Below are positions 1 through 7,846 of a stretch of DNA of 32,381 bases, piece by piece. Every line of letters begins with the position of its first letter. Positions within the stretch are counted from its first letter, which is position 1. The position numbers and the translations under genes were made by a program. The notes beneath the pieces are model-generated. The model was given only the letters and a program-made list of their open reading frames with translations, was not told the DNA's origin and made no database searches. Source of the DNA: JAVBOV01 sp031550205 (lineage in GTDB: Bacteria > Pseudomonadota > Alphaproteobacteria > RF32 > CAG-239); contig JAVBOV010000018.1 of the NCBI GenBank assembly GCA_031550205.1, forward strand, positions 1-32,381, read 5' to 3'.

Positions 1-696
1 GTGTTTGATGGCAGTGTCAAACAGGTTTTTGATTATCTTAAAGTCTTTATCGGTGTTGTTTTCAAAGGCATAACTCAGATAAATGACACCTAAAAAGTTC
101 ATGACATAGGGCATATATTCGATAGACAGCGATTTTGCAGAGTTGTCTTTGGAAAGCGCATCGATGGTCTTTTTTAAGAGATATTTTTTTTGGATTTTGC
201 TTTCTTTGGAAAAAGCTTTGAACGCACTTAAGGCCGCGCCGTAAATTAAGTTGGCAAGAGCGCCGGGAAAAGGCTTTCCGGGTTCGGTAAAATCGGCCGG
301 AATGTAAAGGCTGTCCATTAGAGATAAGAAGCTGTATTCTTCGGTTTCATATTGTTTTTCAGATTGAAAATTGAGACGGATTTTGCTGCCATCGCGGTAG
401 CCCCAGACCAGCACCTGAGCACCGGTCTTATCCAGAATGTCTTGGCCGCGGTCAATGAAATCAAACAACATGCGGCTTTCCAGATTTAAAAATTCCTTGG
501 CAAAAGGTTCGTCGTAATAGTGGACATTAAGCCCGGGCATTGATTTTAACATTGCGGCAACGGCCTCGCCGCTGCGGCTTTCAATATTATCTACAAATTC
601 GGCAACAATGATTTTGAAGCTGATGAGACCGGGCTCGAATGAAGCTTCAGGCTCGGAGGAGCTTTTTTGAAAAGATTTCAACCAATCTAAAATCAT
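1..696 (-). CDS. Hypothetical protein, C-terminus cut by window edge
   Basis: An open frame runs from an ATG at 696 down through position 1 without a stop, giving about 232 residues that begin MILDWLKSFQKSSSEPEASF. It has no signal peptide or membrane segment that I can see and reads as a soluble mixed alpha/beta protein. Its start overlaps the stop of the upstream membrane-protein gene by 4 bp (ATGA), which implies translational coupling and a shared operon. I do not recognise the family. The C-terminus lies outside the window, so length and full domain content are unknown. Codon use resembles its neighbours and there is no frame disruption, so I regard it as a real gene of unknown function. 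Confidence 0.75.
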   Translation of the reverse strand, partial: MILDWLKSFQKSSSEPEASFEPGLISFKIIVAEFVDNIESRSGEAVAAMLKSMPGLNVHYYDEPFAKEFLNLESRMLFDFIDRGQDILDKTGAQVLVWGYRDGSKIRLNFQSEKQYETEEYSFLSLMDSLYIPADFTEPGKPFPGALANLIYGAALSAFKAFSKESKIQKKYLLKKTIDALSKDNSAKSLSIEYMPYVMNFLGVIYLSYAFENNTDKDFKIIKNLFDTAIKH

Positions 697-1715
697 TTTT
701 TGGCCTTTTTAGTTTTTTTGGTTTTTACCGGTTCTTCTTCCTTGGGTTCCCATGCGGCTAAGCGGTTTATGAGCCAGGCGGCAATGGCAAAGCTGAAAAC
801 GGGAATTGAAAAGGAATTGGGCGAATATATTTGGAAAGAGCCCAAAATAACCATTAAGGCTGCAATTTTTACGAGGTTGATGCAGATTGATGAGCCGGAA
901 AGCTTGACCGTGGTCATTTGATAAAAATGAGTGTTTTGGTAGATGTTTTTGGGAGAGAAAGGCAAAAGTTTTTTGGCAAAAGCAAAAAGCATTTCAAGAA
1001 CAAAAACGGCGGAAAAAATTAAAACGCTGGCAGAAGAACCCTCGCCGCAGGTTTTGACCATCAGCCAGGCTAGAGCAAAGCCCAAGGCTTGAGCCGAGCC
1101 GTGACTGATGTTGATTTTGGAAGGCGGCCAGCCGAGAGACAAGAGAGCCGCAAAAAGGCCGGTTAAGAACAAGGCATATGCGCCAACCAGAGCAGACACT
1201 CCGCCGAGCAGGAAGAGAATGAAGATGCCCGTGGAAACAGTGAGGCTTTGCAGGCTGAAAAGAGCTTCAAAAATGTTTAAATATTGGCAGCAATAGCTGA
1301 ACAATGCCCAGAGCAGAATTAAACAAATGCGGTCGGCAACAAGAGGAAGAGCACCTTGGAAAACAAGAAACTCAGGCGGCATGAAAAAGCTGCAGGCGGC
1401 GGCGCCCAAGAGAATGGACGAGAACAGAACCAAGCGCGAGGTTTCAAAGGTTGAAACAAAAAAGATGATGCCGGTGAAAAGTACAGCGGTTAAAAGTTCG
1501 CCGAGATCGGTTGGAAAAATTGTGTCATATTCTTGGGAAATGCCGAAGAAAAGGGCGATTAAACCGATGGCCAAGATGGCAAAGAGAGGAAGGAAAAGCA
1601 GTTCAGAAAGGAAATCTGATTTTTTGAATTTTTTTTGCACAAAATCAAGGCTGAGGAAGCCGGAGAAAAATGCAAAAATAAGGCCTGCAGCCATGTAGAT
1701 GTAGGTTGTTTCCAT
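693..1715 (-). CDS. Polytopic membrane protein of unknown function
   Basis: The gene encodes 340 aa and starts with METTYIYMAAGLIFAFF. I count roughly eight to ten hydrophobic segments spread along almost the whole length, then a short basic tail rich in Lys (KTKKTKKAKK) that should face the cytoplasm. The ATG at 1715 is preceded by an AGAAGAAAGG-type ribosome binding site. The stop overlaps the next gene's ATG as ATGA, so the two are probably made together and may act together at the membrane. No motif of a known transporter or enzyme stands out. Gly/Ala/Leu-rich helices fit a permease or a polymer export/assembly protein, but that is only a guess. The call as a real integral membrane protein is firm; the function is unknown. 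Confidence 0.8.
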   Translation of the reverse strand: METTYIYMAAGLIFAFFSGFLSLDFVQKKFKKSDFLSELLFLPLFAILAIGLIALFFGISQEYDTIFPTDLGELLTAVLFTGIIFFVSTFETSRLVLFSSILLGAAACSFFMPPEFLVFQGALPLVADRICLILLWALFSYCCQYLNIFEALFSLQSLTVSTGIFILFLLGGVSALVGAYALFLTGLFAALLSLGWPPSKINISHGSAQALGFALAWLMVKTCGEGSSASVLIFSAVFVLEMLFAFAKKLLPFSPKNIYQNTHFYQMTTVKLSGSSICINLVKIAALMVILGSFQIYSPNSFSIPVFSFAIAAWLINRLAAWEPKEEEPVKTKKTKKAKK

Positions 1716-2157
1716 AGGTTAACCTTTCTTCTTTATAAGGGGATTTTAATGCGTTTTTGCGTGCGGCGCAAGGGAAGTTGTGGATTTACTCAGGGGTTTT
1801 ATGTGGGGAGTGGGTTTAACCGGCAAACTCATCTGAACTATTCTTCAAGTTTATTACCTGCATGGGGTTTTGTTACTTTTGAGACCAATCGTGCCCAAAA
1901 GCTTTCGCCTGCGTTTGATTTTAATATTTTGTATTTGCTCGCTTTGTTTCCTCCTTCGCTAAAGCTACGGCGGACTGACGCTCTACGCAAAATTGCGCAT
2001 ACAAAACTAAAAATCTGCACAAAGGCGGGAAAGAGGGGAGAGTAAGAAGGAGAGTAGAGTAGGTGTCATTGCGAGCGTAAGCGTGGCAATCCAACTAATA
2101 ATATGGCTGATTTGTTTTGGATCTTTTGTAAATTTCACTCTGGATGACGATAGGGGG
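1716..2157. repeat. Intergenic repeat island, copy A of the dispersed scaffold repeat
   Basis: This 440-bp stretch has no convincing gene. From about 1828 to 2029 it carries copy A of the repeat also seen near 9942, 13507, 18498 and 32179: a conserved CTCATCTGAA...TTACCTGC lead, a small CTTTTG/CAAAAG hairpin (1876-1900), then a large foldback from GATTTT (1917) to AAAATC (2010-2015), ending in CTGCACAAAGGCGGG. A second motif starting GTCATTGCGAG lies at 2065 and runs into GGCAATCCAACTAATAATATGG. This recurs at 13845. Short open frames in the island are by-products of the repeat. Confidence 0.85.
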
Positions 2158-3048
2158 TTAGTTTACGCTATTGTAGATTTGTTTGATTATTTTTTGCAGC
2201 TCGGGGATTTTGACTTTTTTGGAGCGGGCGGAATCGGTTAAGGTCGAGCATACCGAATCGACGTATTTGGTCTTTTTGCGCTCAATGCTTTGCTGCAGCG
2301 GGTAAACATATTCTTCAGGGGTAATCAGCACTTGTTTGACGATTTTATCGGCGTCAATATCGGCGGTATATTTGCCGGCAAGGCTTGATATTTCTTCAGC
2401 CAGCTTCAACATTAAGACTTTGTTTTTTTTGTCTTCACCCGAGAGAATTGAGCCCAGCGACATTGGGGCAAAATAATCCCAGTAGGCTTGGTGCAGATTT
2501 TCTTCAAAATGGGTGGAAAAAAGAGCCGCCTTGAAAATGCCTATGGCCTCTTTGGTTTGGTCGTCCATTTTTTTGCTTGAGAAAGTGATGATGGGTTTGC
2601 GGCCGTATAAAACCACGGACTGATCGTTTTTATCTGCAAAGCCTTCAAAAAAAGCGCGGATATAATTTTTGTTAAGCAGGGTATCTAGAATCGGGGTTTT
2701 GCGGGAATCAGAAAAAACCACGGTCGGAATGCCTTTTAACTTTGAAGGGGAAAGGGTCGGCAGCAGGGAATTGTCGTCGATAAAGATAAACAGTTTCGGC
2801 TGTTCTTTGATTAAAAAAGAGGTCTCGAAACGATAGTGTTTTTTCTGCAGGTTTAAATCTTCACGAAAGTTGATGCCGTTGGTTGAAAGGTAATAGTTTT
2901 CTTTTTTATGAGAAATGATGATAACACGCTCGCCGGCGTCCATGAACTTTAAGGCAAGATAACAGGTTAAAGCACCGTCTCCGGCAATATAAATCGGGGA
3001 TGCCGCCGGGTCAATTTCTTGAACTTTTTGTTTTTTTAGAAAAAACAT
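2158..3048 (-). CDS. Divergent ketopantoate-reductase-like (ApbA/PanE fold) protein
   Basis: The protein is 296 aa. Near the N-terminus, PIYIAGDGALTCYLALKF resembles the GxGxxG dinucleotide-binding start of ApbA/PanE family NADP-dependent reductases. The C-terminal third keeps the helical layout of that family, including a segment ending in IPELQKIIKQIYN where family members have a conserved helix before the C-terminus. Two points argue against real PanE activity. The glycine motif is degenerate, and I cannot see the catalytic Lys with its following Asn in the expected C-domain helix, where the text is AYWDYFAPMSLGSIL. It sits 5 bp after rsmB on the same strand and is likely co-transcribed with it. 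Most likely it is a family member with an altered or unknown substrate. The fold assignment is by eye. Confidence 0.55.
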   Translation of the reverse strand: MFFLKKQKVQEIDPAASPIYIAGDGALTCYLALKFMDAGERVIIISHKKENYYLSTNGINFREDLNLQKKHYRFETSFLIKEQPKLFIFIDDNSLLPTLSPSKLKGIPTVVFSDSRKTPILDTLLNKNYIRAFFEGFADKNDQSVVLYGRKPIITFSSKKMDDQTKEAIGIFKAALFSTHFEENLHQAYWDYFAPMSLGSILSGEDKKNKVLMLKLAEEISSLAGKYTADIDADKIVKQVLITPEEYVYPLQQSIERKKTKYVDSVCSTLTDSARSKKVKIPELQKIIKQIYNSVN

Positions 3049-3053
3049 TTTCT

Positions 3054-4349
3054 TTATTCCTTCTCTAATTTGGCGATATAAAAGCCGTCTTGTCCACCTT
3101 CTATATACCTGTCTCTAAACTGGTTTTTCGAGCCAACTGTGCGGTCGCTTCCGGTGCTCAAATGCTCATGTACTGAAGTGTACACTCCGCTTTTGCGCGC
3201 CGGGTCTTCCTTCATTTGGCTCAAAAATTCCAATTTAGAGACAGGTATAATTTGGTGCGGGAGAATTCTTTTTTGCTCCAGCAGTTTATAACCCTTGAGG
3301 TTTTTGATTTGGCGTTCGCCTTCAAATTTTGAAAGCGAACATACGGCGTATAAGAGTATGCCGCCTGAGTTTAAAACATTGCCGCTCAAGCTTAATAATT
3401 CTGTCTGAATTTTGGCTTGCTGTTTGATATCGCTTAAGGTTTTGATATGCACCAGTTCCGGGTGGCGGCGGATGGTGCCGGTGGCGGAGCAAGGTGCATC
3501 TAAGAGCACAATGTCATATTTGTCTTTGGCGGTTTTCAGATATTCTACAGCATCGGCGCAAATGATTTTTTCGGCTTTCATTTGCAGTCGATTTAGGTTT
3601 TCTTTTAAGGTTTTTAGGCGGTCTTCGGAAATATCTAAAGCGGTGGTTGCGGCTCCGTTTTGAATTAACTGCGCGGTTTTACCGCCGGGGGCGGCGCAGA
3701 GATCCAGGGCGGTTTTGCCTTTTATGCCGCCGAGCATTTTAACGGCTTGAGAGGCTGCAAAATCCTGTACCCAGAACAGTCCTTCTTTGTAGCCTTTAAG
3801 TTCGGGAACTTTGGCCTTTTCATAAATGCGAATCGTTTGATTATCGAGCTTTAAGCCCTCCAGTTTGCATTCGGGCTTAATGCTTAAGTCCAGAGGAGGC
3901 TCTTTAAGGCAGGTTTGTTCAATTTGCGCGATAGCTTTAGGGTCGTAATCCTGCTTTAAGATTTTTAAAAATTCGGGACTGAAAAATTCGCCTTGGTCTT
4001 GTTTTAAGATTTGCTCTTTGTTTGCTGATATTTTTCTTAAAACGGCGTTAACGAATCCGGAAATGTGGGCGTTTTCAGATTTTTTTACTATTGAGACATA
4101 TTCGTTTAAAACCGCGTAATCGGGGCTGTTTAGATATAAAATTTCCACAGCGCCCAGAACCAACGCCGCTTCAGCAATCGGAGACGGTTTGTTTTTAATG
4201 AAGCTTTTGAGCTGTTTTTTGATGAAGGTCAGACGGCGGAAAGCGGTTAAGAGCAGCATATTAAGAAAAGCATCGGAAGTTTTCTCAAAGAAAGTTTTTT
4301 TCTTTAAGACATCTATCAATATTTTTACGGCTAATTCACGCACTAACAA
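3054..4349 (-). CDS. rsmB: 16S rRNA m5C967 methyltransferase RsmB
   Basis: The protein is 431 aa. RsmB transfers a methyl group from SAM to C5 of cytosine 967 of 16S rRNA during 30S assembly. The first ~140 residues form a NusB-like RNA-binding helical domain (LVRELAVKILIDVL; VLGAVEILY; FVNAVLRKI). The Rossmann methyltransferase domain follows, with SAM motif DLCAAPGGKT near residues 217-226, motif IV DAPCSATG (Cys287) and the nucleophile region AVCS (Cys337; most homologues have TCS here). Residues about 367-416 (KLEFLSQMKEDPARKSG through RDRYIEG) are not part of the family. They are encoded by a 146-bp inverted-repeat element inserted just before the conserved C-terminal strand GGQDGFYIAKLEK. 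The frame is kept, so the enzyme is probably functional with a surface loop. Confidence 0.93.
   Translation of the reverse strand: MLVRELAVKILIDVLKKKTFFEKTSDAFLNMLLLTAFRRLTFIKKQLKSFIKNKPSPIAEAALVLGAVEILYLNSPDYAVLNEYVSIVKKSENAHISGFVNAVLRKISANKEQILKQDQGEFFSPEFLKILKQDYDPKAIAQIEQTCLKEPPLDLSIKPECKLEGLKLDNQTIRIYEKAKVPELKGYKEGLFWVQDFAASQAVKMLGGIKGKTALDLCAAPGGKTAQLIQNGAATTALDISEDRLKTLKENLNRLQMKAEKIICADAVEYLKTAKDKYDIVLLDAPCSATGTIRRHPELVHIKTLSDIKQQAKIQTELLSLSGNVLNSGGILLYAVCSLSKFEGERQIKNLKGYKLLEQKRILPHQIIPVSKLEFLSQMKEDPARKSGVYTSVHEHLSTGSDRTVGSKNQFRDRYIEGGQDGFYIAKLEKE
3104..3249 (-). repeat. Palindromic element inserted in frame within rsmB
   Basis: The left arm (3104-3136, starting TATACCTGTCTCTAAAC) and right arm (3216-3249, ending TTTAGAGACAGGTATA) are near-perfect reverse complements over about 33 bp. 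They enclose 79 bp that contain smaller foldbacks. At 146 bp the element adds about 49 codons to rsmB without breaking the frame. Size, foldback structure and translation within a housekeeping gene resemble the Rickettsia palindromic elements. No second copy occurs in this window, so calling it mobile is inference. Confidence 0.8.
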
Positions 4350-4360
4350 CTCCTTTTATC

Positions 4361-4389
4361 TTGTCATTTTGATTAAATTACGTTAATTT
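4361..4389 (+). promoter_or_regulatory. Candidate sigma70 promoter of the lipoprotein-leuS-lptE-holA operon
   Basis: TTGTCA (4361-4366) and TAATTT (4384-4389) are separated by 17 bp. They lie in the short divergent gap between rsmB and the DUF3576 gene and would start transcription just before the AAGGAG ribosome binding site at 4404. Confidence 0.5.
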
Positions 4390-4416
4390 GCAAGGAGTAA
4401 TTTAAGGAGATGTTTC

Positions 4417-4854
4417 ATGTGTAAGAGAATTTTATCTGTTTTGGTCGTTTTGTTTATGGTTTCAGGCTGCTCATATTTTTCATGGATGAACCCGTGGAGT
4501 AAATCTGAGAGCCAAAAAGAATCCGAGCTTTTGGGCGTTAACCCGTATTTGTGGCAGGCAACAATTACCAAACTCGGCTTTATGCCGATGCTGACTGTTG
4601 ATTCTAAGGGCGGCGTGGTGGTGACCGATTGGTCGACCATGGATAAAGTCAGCAATGAATATTTCAAAGTGACTGTGCATATTCTTTCCAAGGAGCTGCG
4701 CGCCGATGCTTTGGAAGTGGTGGTGTTTGAGAGAACATGGGCGGACGGCAAGTGGGAAAATGTTGAACCGGACCCTCGTTTGGCTTTTGAGATTGAGAAA
4801 TCAATTTTGACTGAGGCTAGAAAATTGTTCCGTAGAGATTTGGCTGCAAGATAG
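4417..4854 (+). CDS. DUF3576 lipoprotein
   Basis: The protein is 145 aa with a lipoprotein signal peptide: MCKRILSVLVVLFMVSGC, with lipobox VSGC and the modified Cys at residue 18. The mature part contains LGVNPYLWQATITKLGFMP and later VTDWSTMDKVSNEYFKVTVHI, features I associate with the alphaproteobacterial DUF3576 family, which is commonly found beside leuS. It should be anchored in the outer or inner membrane facing the periplasm. The molecular function is unknown; the link to LPS assembly through the nearby lptE is contextual only. The start is fixed by AAGGAG at 4404-4409 and by the signal peptide. leuS follows after 12 bp and is probably in the same operon. Confidence 0.88.
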   Translation: MCKRILSVLVVLFMVSGCSYFSWMNPWSKSESQKESELLGVNPYLWQATITKLGFMPMLTVDSKGGVVVTDWSTMDKVSNEYFKVTVHILSKELRADALEVVVFERTWADGKWENVEPDPRLAFEIEKSILTEARKLFRRDLAAR

Positions 4855-4866
4855 GAAAAAGAATAA

Positions 4867-7260
4867 ATGAGTAATGAACGATATAATTTTAAGGCAATTG
4901 AAAAAAAGTGGCAAAAAAAATGGGAAGAAACAAAGCCCTATAAAGCAGAAATAGACAGTAAAAAAGAAAAAGCATATTTGTTGGTGGAGTTTCCGTATCC
5001 TTCAGGAGTGGGTTTGCACGTTGGGCATCCGCGTTCTTACACGGCTTTGGATGTGATGGCGCGCAAAAAAAGAATGGAAGGCAAAAACGTTTTGTATCCC
5101 ATGGGGTTTGACGCATTTGGTCTGCCGGCCGAGAATTATGCGATTAAGACCGGAATTCATCCGGCGATTTCTACCGAAGAAAACATTAAAACATATACCC
5201 GCCAGATGAAGTCTTTGGGTTTTGGCTTTGATTGGGACAGATTGATTTCTACGGCCGACCCCAAAATGTATAAGTGGACGCAGTGGATGTTTATTAAACT
5301 GTTTGAAAAAGGGCTGGCTTATAAGGACAAATTTGCGATTAACTGGTGTCCGGCGTGCAAAATCGGTTTGGCAAATGAGGAGGCTGCGAACGGAACCTGC
5401 GAACGCTGCGGCGGGCAGGTGGTGAGAAAGGAAAAAGAGCAGTGGATGATTGCCATTACCAAATATGCCGACCGCTTGATTGAAGATTTGGAAGATGTTG
5501 ATTTTGTGGAAAGGGTTAAGACCCAGCAGGTTAACTGGATTGGCCGCTCTGAAGGCGCGGAACTTGATTTTGAATTCGGCGATAAAAAGCTGACGGTTTT
5601 TACCACTCGTCCGGATACGGCTTTTGGCGTGACTTATATGGTTTTGGCGCCGGAGCATCCGTTTGTTTTGGAAATGAAATTTGAAAACGATGCGGAAGTC
5701 AGAGAATATATTAAGAAAGCGGCTGAAAAGTCTGAACTGCAGAGAACAGTTGAAACAGCTAAAACCGGTGTGGAATTAAAAGGTATTAAAGCCAAGAATC
5801 CGTACAACGGAGCAATGATTCCGGTGTTTATTTCCGACTATGTTCTGATGAGCTACGGAACCGGCGCTATTATGGCGGTGCCGGCGCACGATCAGCGAGA
5901 TTATGATTTTGCCAAAGCCTTCAAACTGCCGATTGTGCAGGTTTTGGAAGGCGGAGATCTTAAAAAAGAAGCTCATGTGGGCGAAGGCGCGCACATTAAC
6001 TCAGGCTTTTTGAACGGAATGGATAAAGACCAAGGCATTAAGGCCGCAACGGATTATGCTGTTGAAAAAGGTTTGGGTAAAGCCAAAATAAATTACAAGC
6101 TTAGAGACTGGGTGTTTTCGCGCCAGCGTTATTGGGGCGAGCCGATACCGATGGTTCATTGCGAGACTTGCGGCTGGGTGCCGATAAAAGAATCTGAACT
6201 GCCTTTGCTTTTGCCGGAAGTTCCGGATTATCTGCCGAATGATGAGGGAGATTCTCCGCTTTCAAAGGCAACGGACTGGGTTAACACCGTTTGCCCGAAA
6301 TGCGGCAAGCATGCAAGGCGCGAAACCGATACAATGCCGGGCTGGGCAGGGTCTTCATGGTATTTCCTGCGTTACTCAGACCCGCATAATGAAAAAGAGT
6401 TTGCCTCTGAGGAGGCGTTGAAATATTGGATGAACGTGGATTTATATAACGGCGGAATGGAACATACCACGCTGCACTTGTTATATTCTCGTTTCTGGCA
6501 TAAATTTTTATATGACTGCGGATATGTGCCGACCAAAGAGCCGTATAACCGCCGCGTTTCGCATGGAATGATTTTGGGCGAAGATAATGAGAAAATGTCT
6601 AAATCGCGCGGAAACGTGATTAATCCGGATGATATTTTGGAAAGTGTCGGCGCCGACAGTTTCAGGCTATATGAGATGTTTATCGGCCCGTATGAGCAGG
6701 TGGCAGCTTGGTCGGACGAGAGCTTGAACGGCGTGTATCGCTTTGTGAACAAGGTTTACGGCTTATATGCAAAAGTTGATAAGAATGCCGCGGCCTCCGT
6801 TGAAGATTTGCGTGCAATGCATAAGTGCATTTTAGAAGTTGAGAGCCGCATTGAGCAAATGCGTTTTAATACGGCGGTTTCTTCCTTGATGGTTTATGCC
6901 AACCACTTGTCTTCTCTTGCCGCAATTGCTCCGGAGCTTTATAAGACGCTTATTTTGCTGATGGCTCCGTTTACGCCGCATCTGGCTGAAGAAATGTGGG
7001 AAACCATGGGCGGGCAAGGTTCGGTGGTTCACGCGGCATGGCCGAAGGCGGACGCAAAGCTTGCCGAAGACAATATGGTGACAATTGCGGTGCAGATTTG
7101 CGGCAAAATGCGCGGCACAATAGAAATTGCCAAAGACGCCTCAAAGACAGATGTGGAAAAGCTGGTGTTTGCTTTGGACAACGTACATAAGCATATTGCC
7201 GGGAAAGAGATTAAGAAGCTGATTATTGTACCTAATAAGATTGTAAACATAGTTGTCTAA
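4867..7260 (+). CDS. leuS: Leucyl-tRNA synthetase
   Basis: The product is a 797-aa class I synthetase that charges tRNA-Leu with leucine. The HIGH-type motif is HVGH at residues 51-54, within FPYPSGVGLHVGHPRSYTALD. A zinc-type Cys module (CPAC...CERCGG) follows. The CP1 editing domain has the Thr-rich TTRPDTAFGVTYM and MAVPAHDQRDYDFA motifs, and KMSKS is at residues 576-580. The C-terminal domain is present, ending IVPNKIVNIVV. Compared with the ~860-aa proteobacterial enzyme, the leucine-specific insertion just before KMSKS is missing: HGMILGEDNEKMSKS reads straight through, as in the shorter Bacillus-type enzyme. The gene could therefore have been acquired from outside Alphaproteobacteria while keeping the ancestral gene order. 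It starts 12 bp after the lipoprotein gene behind an AGGAAAAAG ribosome binding site. Confidence 0.97.
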   Translation: MSNERYNFKAIEKKWQKKWEETKPYKAEIDSKKEKAYLLVEFPYPSGVGLHVGHPRSYTALDVMARKKRMEGKNVLYPMGFDAFGLPAENYAIKTGIHPAISTEENIKTYTRQMKSLGFGFDWDRLISTADPKMYKWTQWMFIKLFEKGLAYKDKFAINWCPACKIGLANEEAANGTCERCGGQVVRKEKEQWMIAITKYADRLIEDLEDVDFVERVKTQQVNWIGRSEGAELDFEFGDKKLTVFTTRPDTAFGVTYMVLAPEHPFVLEMKFENDAEVREYIKKAAEKSELQRTVETAKTGVELKGIKAKNPYNGAMIPVFISDYVLMSYGTGAIMAVPAHDQRDYDFAKAFKLPIVQVLEGGDLKKEAHVGEGAHINSGFLNGMDKDQGIKAATDYAVEKGLGKAKINYKLRDWVFSRQRYWGEPIPMVHCETCGWVPIKESELPLLLPEVPDYLPNDEGDSPLSKATDWVNTVCPKCGKHARRETDTMPGWAGSSWYFLRYSDPHNEKEFASEEALKYWMNVDLYNGGMEHTTLHLLYSRFWHKFLYDCGYVPTKEPYNRRVSHGMILGEDNEKMSKSRGNVINPDDILESVGADSFRLYEMFIGPYEQVAAWSDESLNGVYRFVNKVYGLYAKVDKNAAASVEDLRAMHKCILEVESRIEQMRFNTAVSSLMVYANHLSSLAAIAPELYKTLILLMAPFTPHLAEEMWETMGGQGSVVHAAWPKADAKLAEDNMVTIAVQICGKMRGTIEIAKDASKTDVEKLVFALDNVHKHIAGKEIKKLIIVPNKIVNIVV

Positions 7261-7306
7261 AATTTTTGATTTTAGATTTTGGATTTTTGATTGGGGATGG
7301 TTTTTT

Positions 7307-7846
7307 ATGAAAAAATTTCTTCTAAATTTCTATTTTGTTTTATTGTTGTCGGGTTGCGGGTTTGAGCCTTTATATGTGCAGAAAACCGGCAACGGCGGCG
7401 GATGGTATTACAGCGGCAAGTTTGATACATCTATTTCTCAGGAAATGGCGCAGGTGAAGGTTGAACCGATTGAGGGGCGTATGGGGCAGCAGATTAGGAA
7501 TCATCTTTTGGATTCACTGACACCCAAGGGAGCGCCTTCCAGCCCCAAATATCGGCTGTATGTGACATTGAAAGACAAGTATGTGATGCAGCAGGCCTTG
7601 CGCGAAGATATTACGGCTACCCGCGAGGCGGTTAAATATACGTATGATTATAAGATGGAAGCGGACGGCGAAGAGTTATTTCATGGCGACAGTATGGCTT
7701 ATGTGAGTTATGATATTTTAGCCAACCCGTATTCCACGACCATTGCTCAGAAAAAGTCAGAGTCAGATGCGGCCAAAATTTTGGCGGACGACATGGCGTT
7801 GAGAGTCGGGGCATATTTTCACAGCGTGATTAAAGGAAAGCAATAG
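7307..7846 (+). CDS. lptE: LPS assembly lipoprotein LptE
   Basis: The protein is 179 aa. LptE is an outer-membrane lipoprotein that plugs and stabilises the LptD translocon, which inserts lipopolysaccharide into the outer leaflet. The start at 7307 is chosen because it gives a compact lipoprotein signal, MKKFLLNFYFVLLLSGC, with lipid-modified Cys17 followed by the family hallmark GFEPLY. A TTG at 7253 in the same frame would overlap leuS and put an odd aromatic-rich stretch before the signal, so I reject it. The mature domain shows the expected alternating strands (YRLYVTLKDKY; REAVKYTYDYKME) and a C-terminal helix (DAAKILADDMALRVGAYFH). Its stop overlaps the holA GTG by one base. Confidence 0.92.
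   Translation: MKKFLLNFYFVLLLSGCGFEPLYVQKTGNGGGWYYSGKFDTSISQEMAQVKVEPIEGRMGQQIRNHLLDSLTPKGAPSSPKYRLYVTLKDKYVMQQALREDITATREAVKYTYDYKMEADGEELFHGDSMAYVSYDILANPYSTTIAQKKSESDAAKILADDMALRVGAYFHSVIKGKQ

Noticed and set aside
1635..2045. 136-codon plus-strand frame through the end of a membrane-protein gene and the repeat
   Set aside because: It runs antisense into a real gene and its second half is the repeat translated; similar peptides arise at every repeat copy.
7253..7306. Longer lptE reading frame from a TTG inside the leuS end
   Set aside because: The extension is a FWIFDW-type AT-derived stretch before a perfect lipoprotein signal peptide that starts at 7307.
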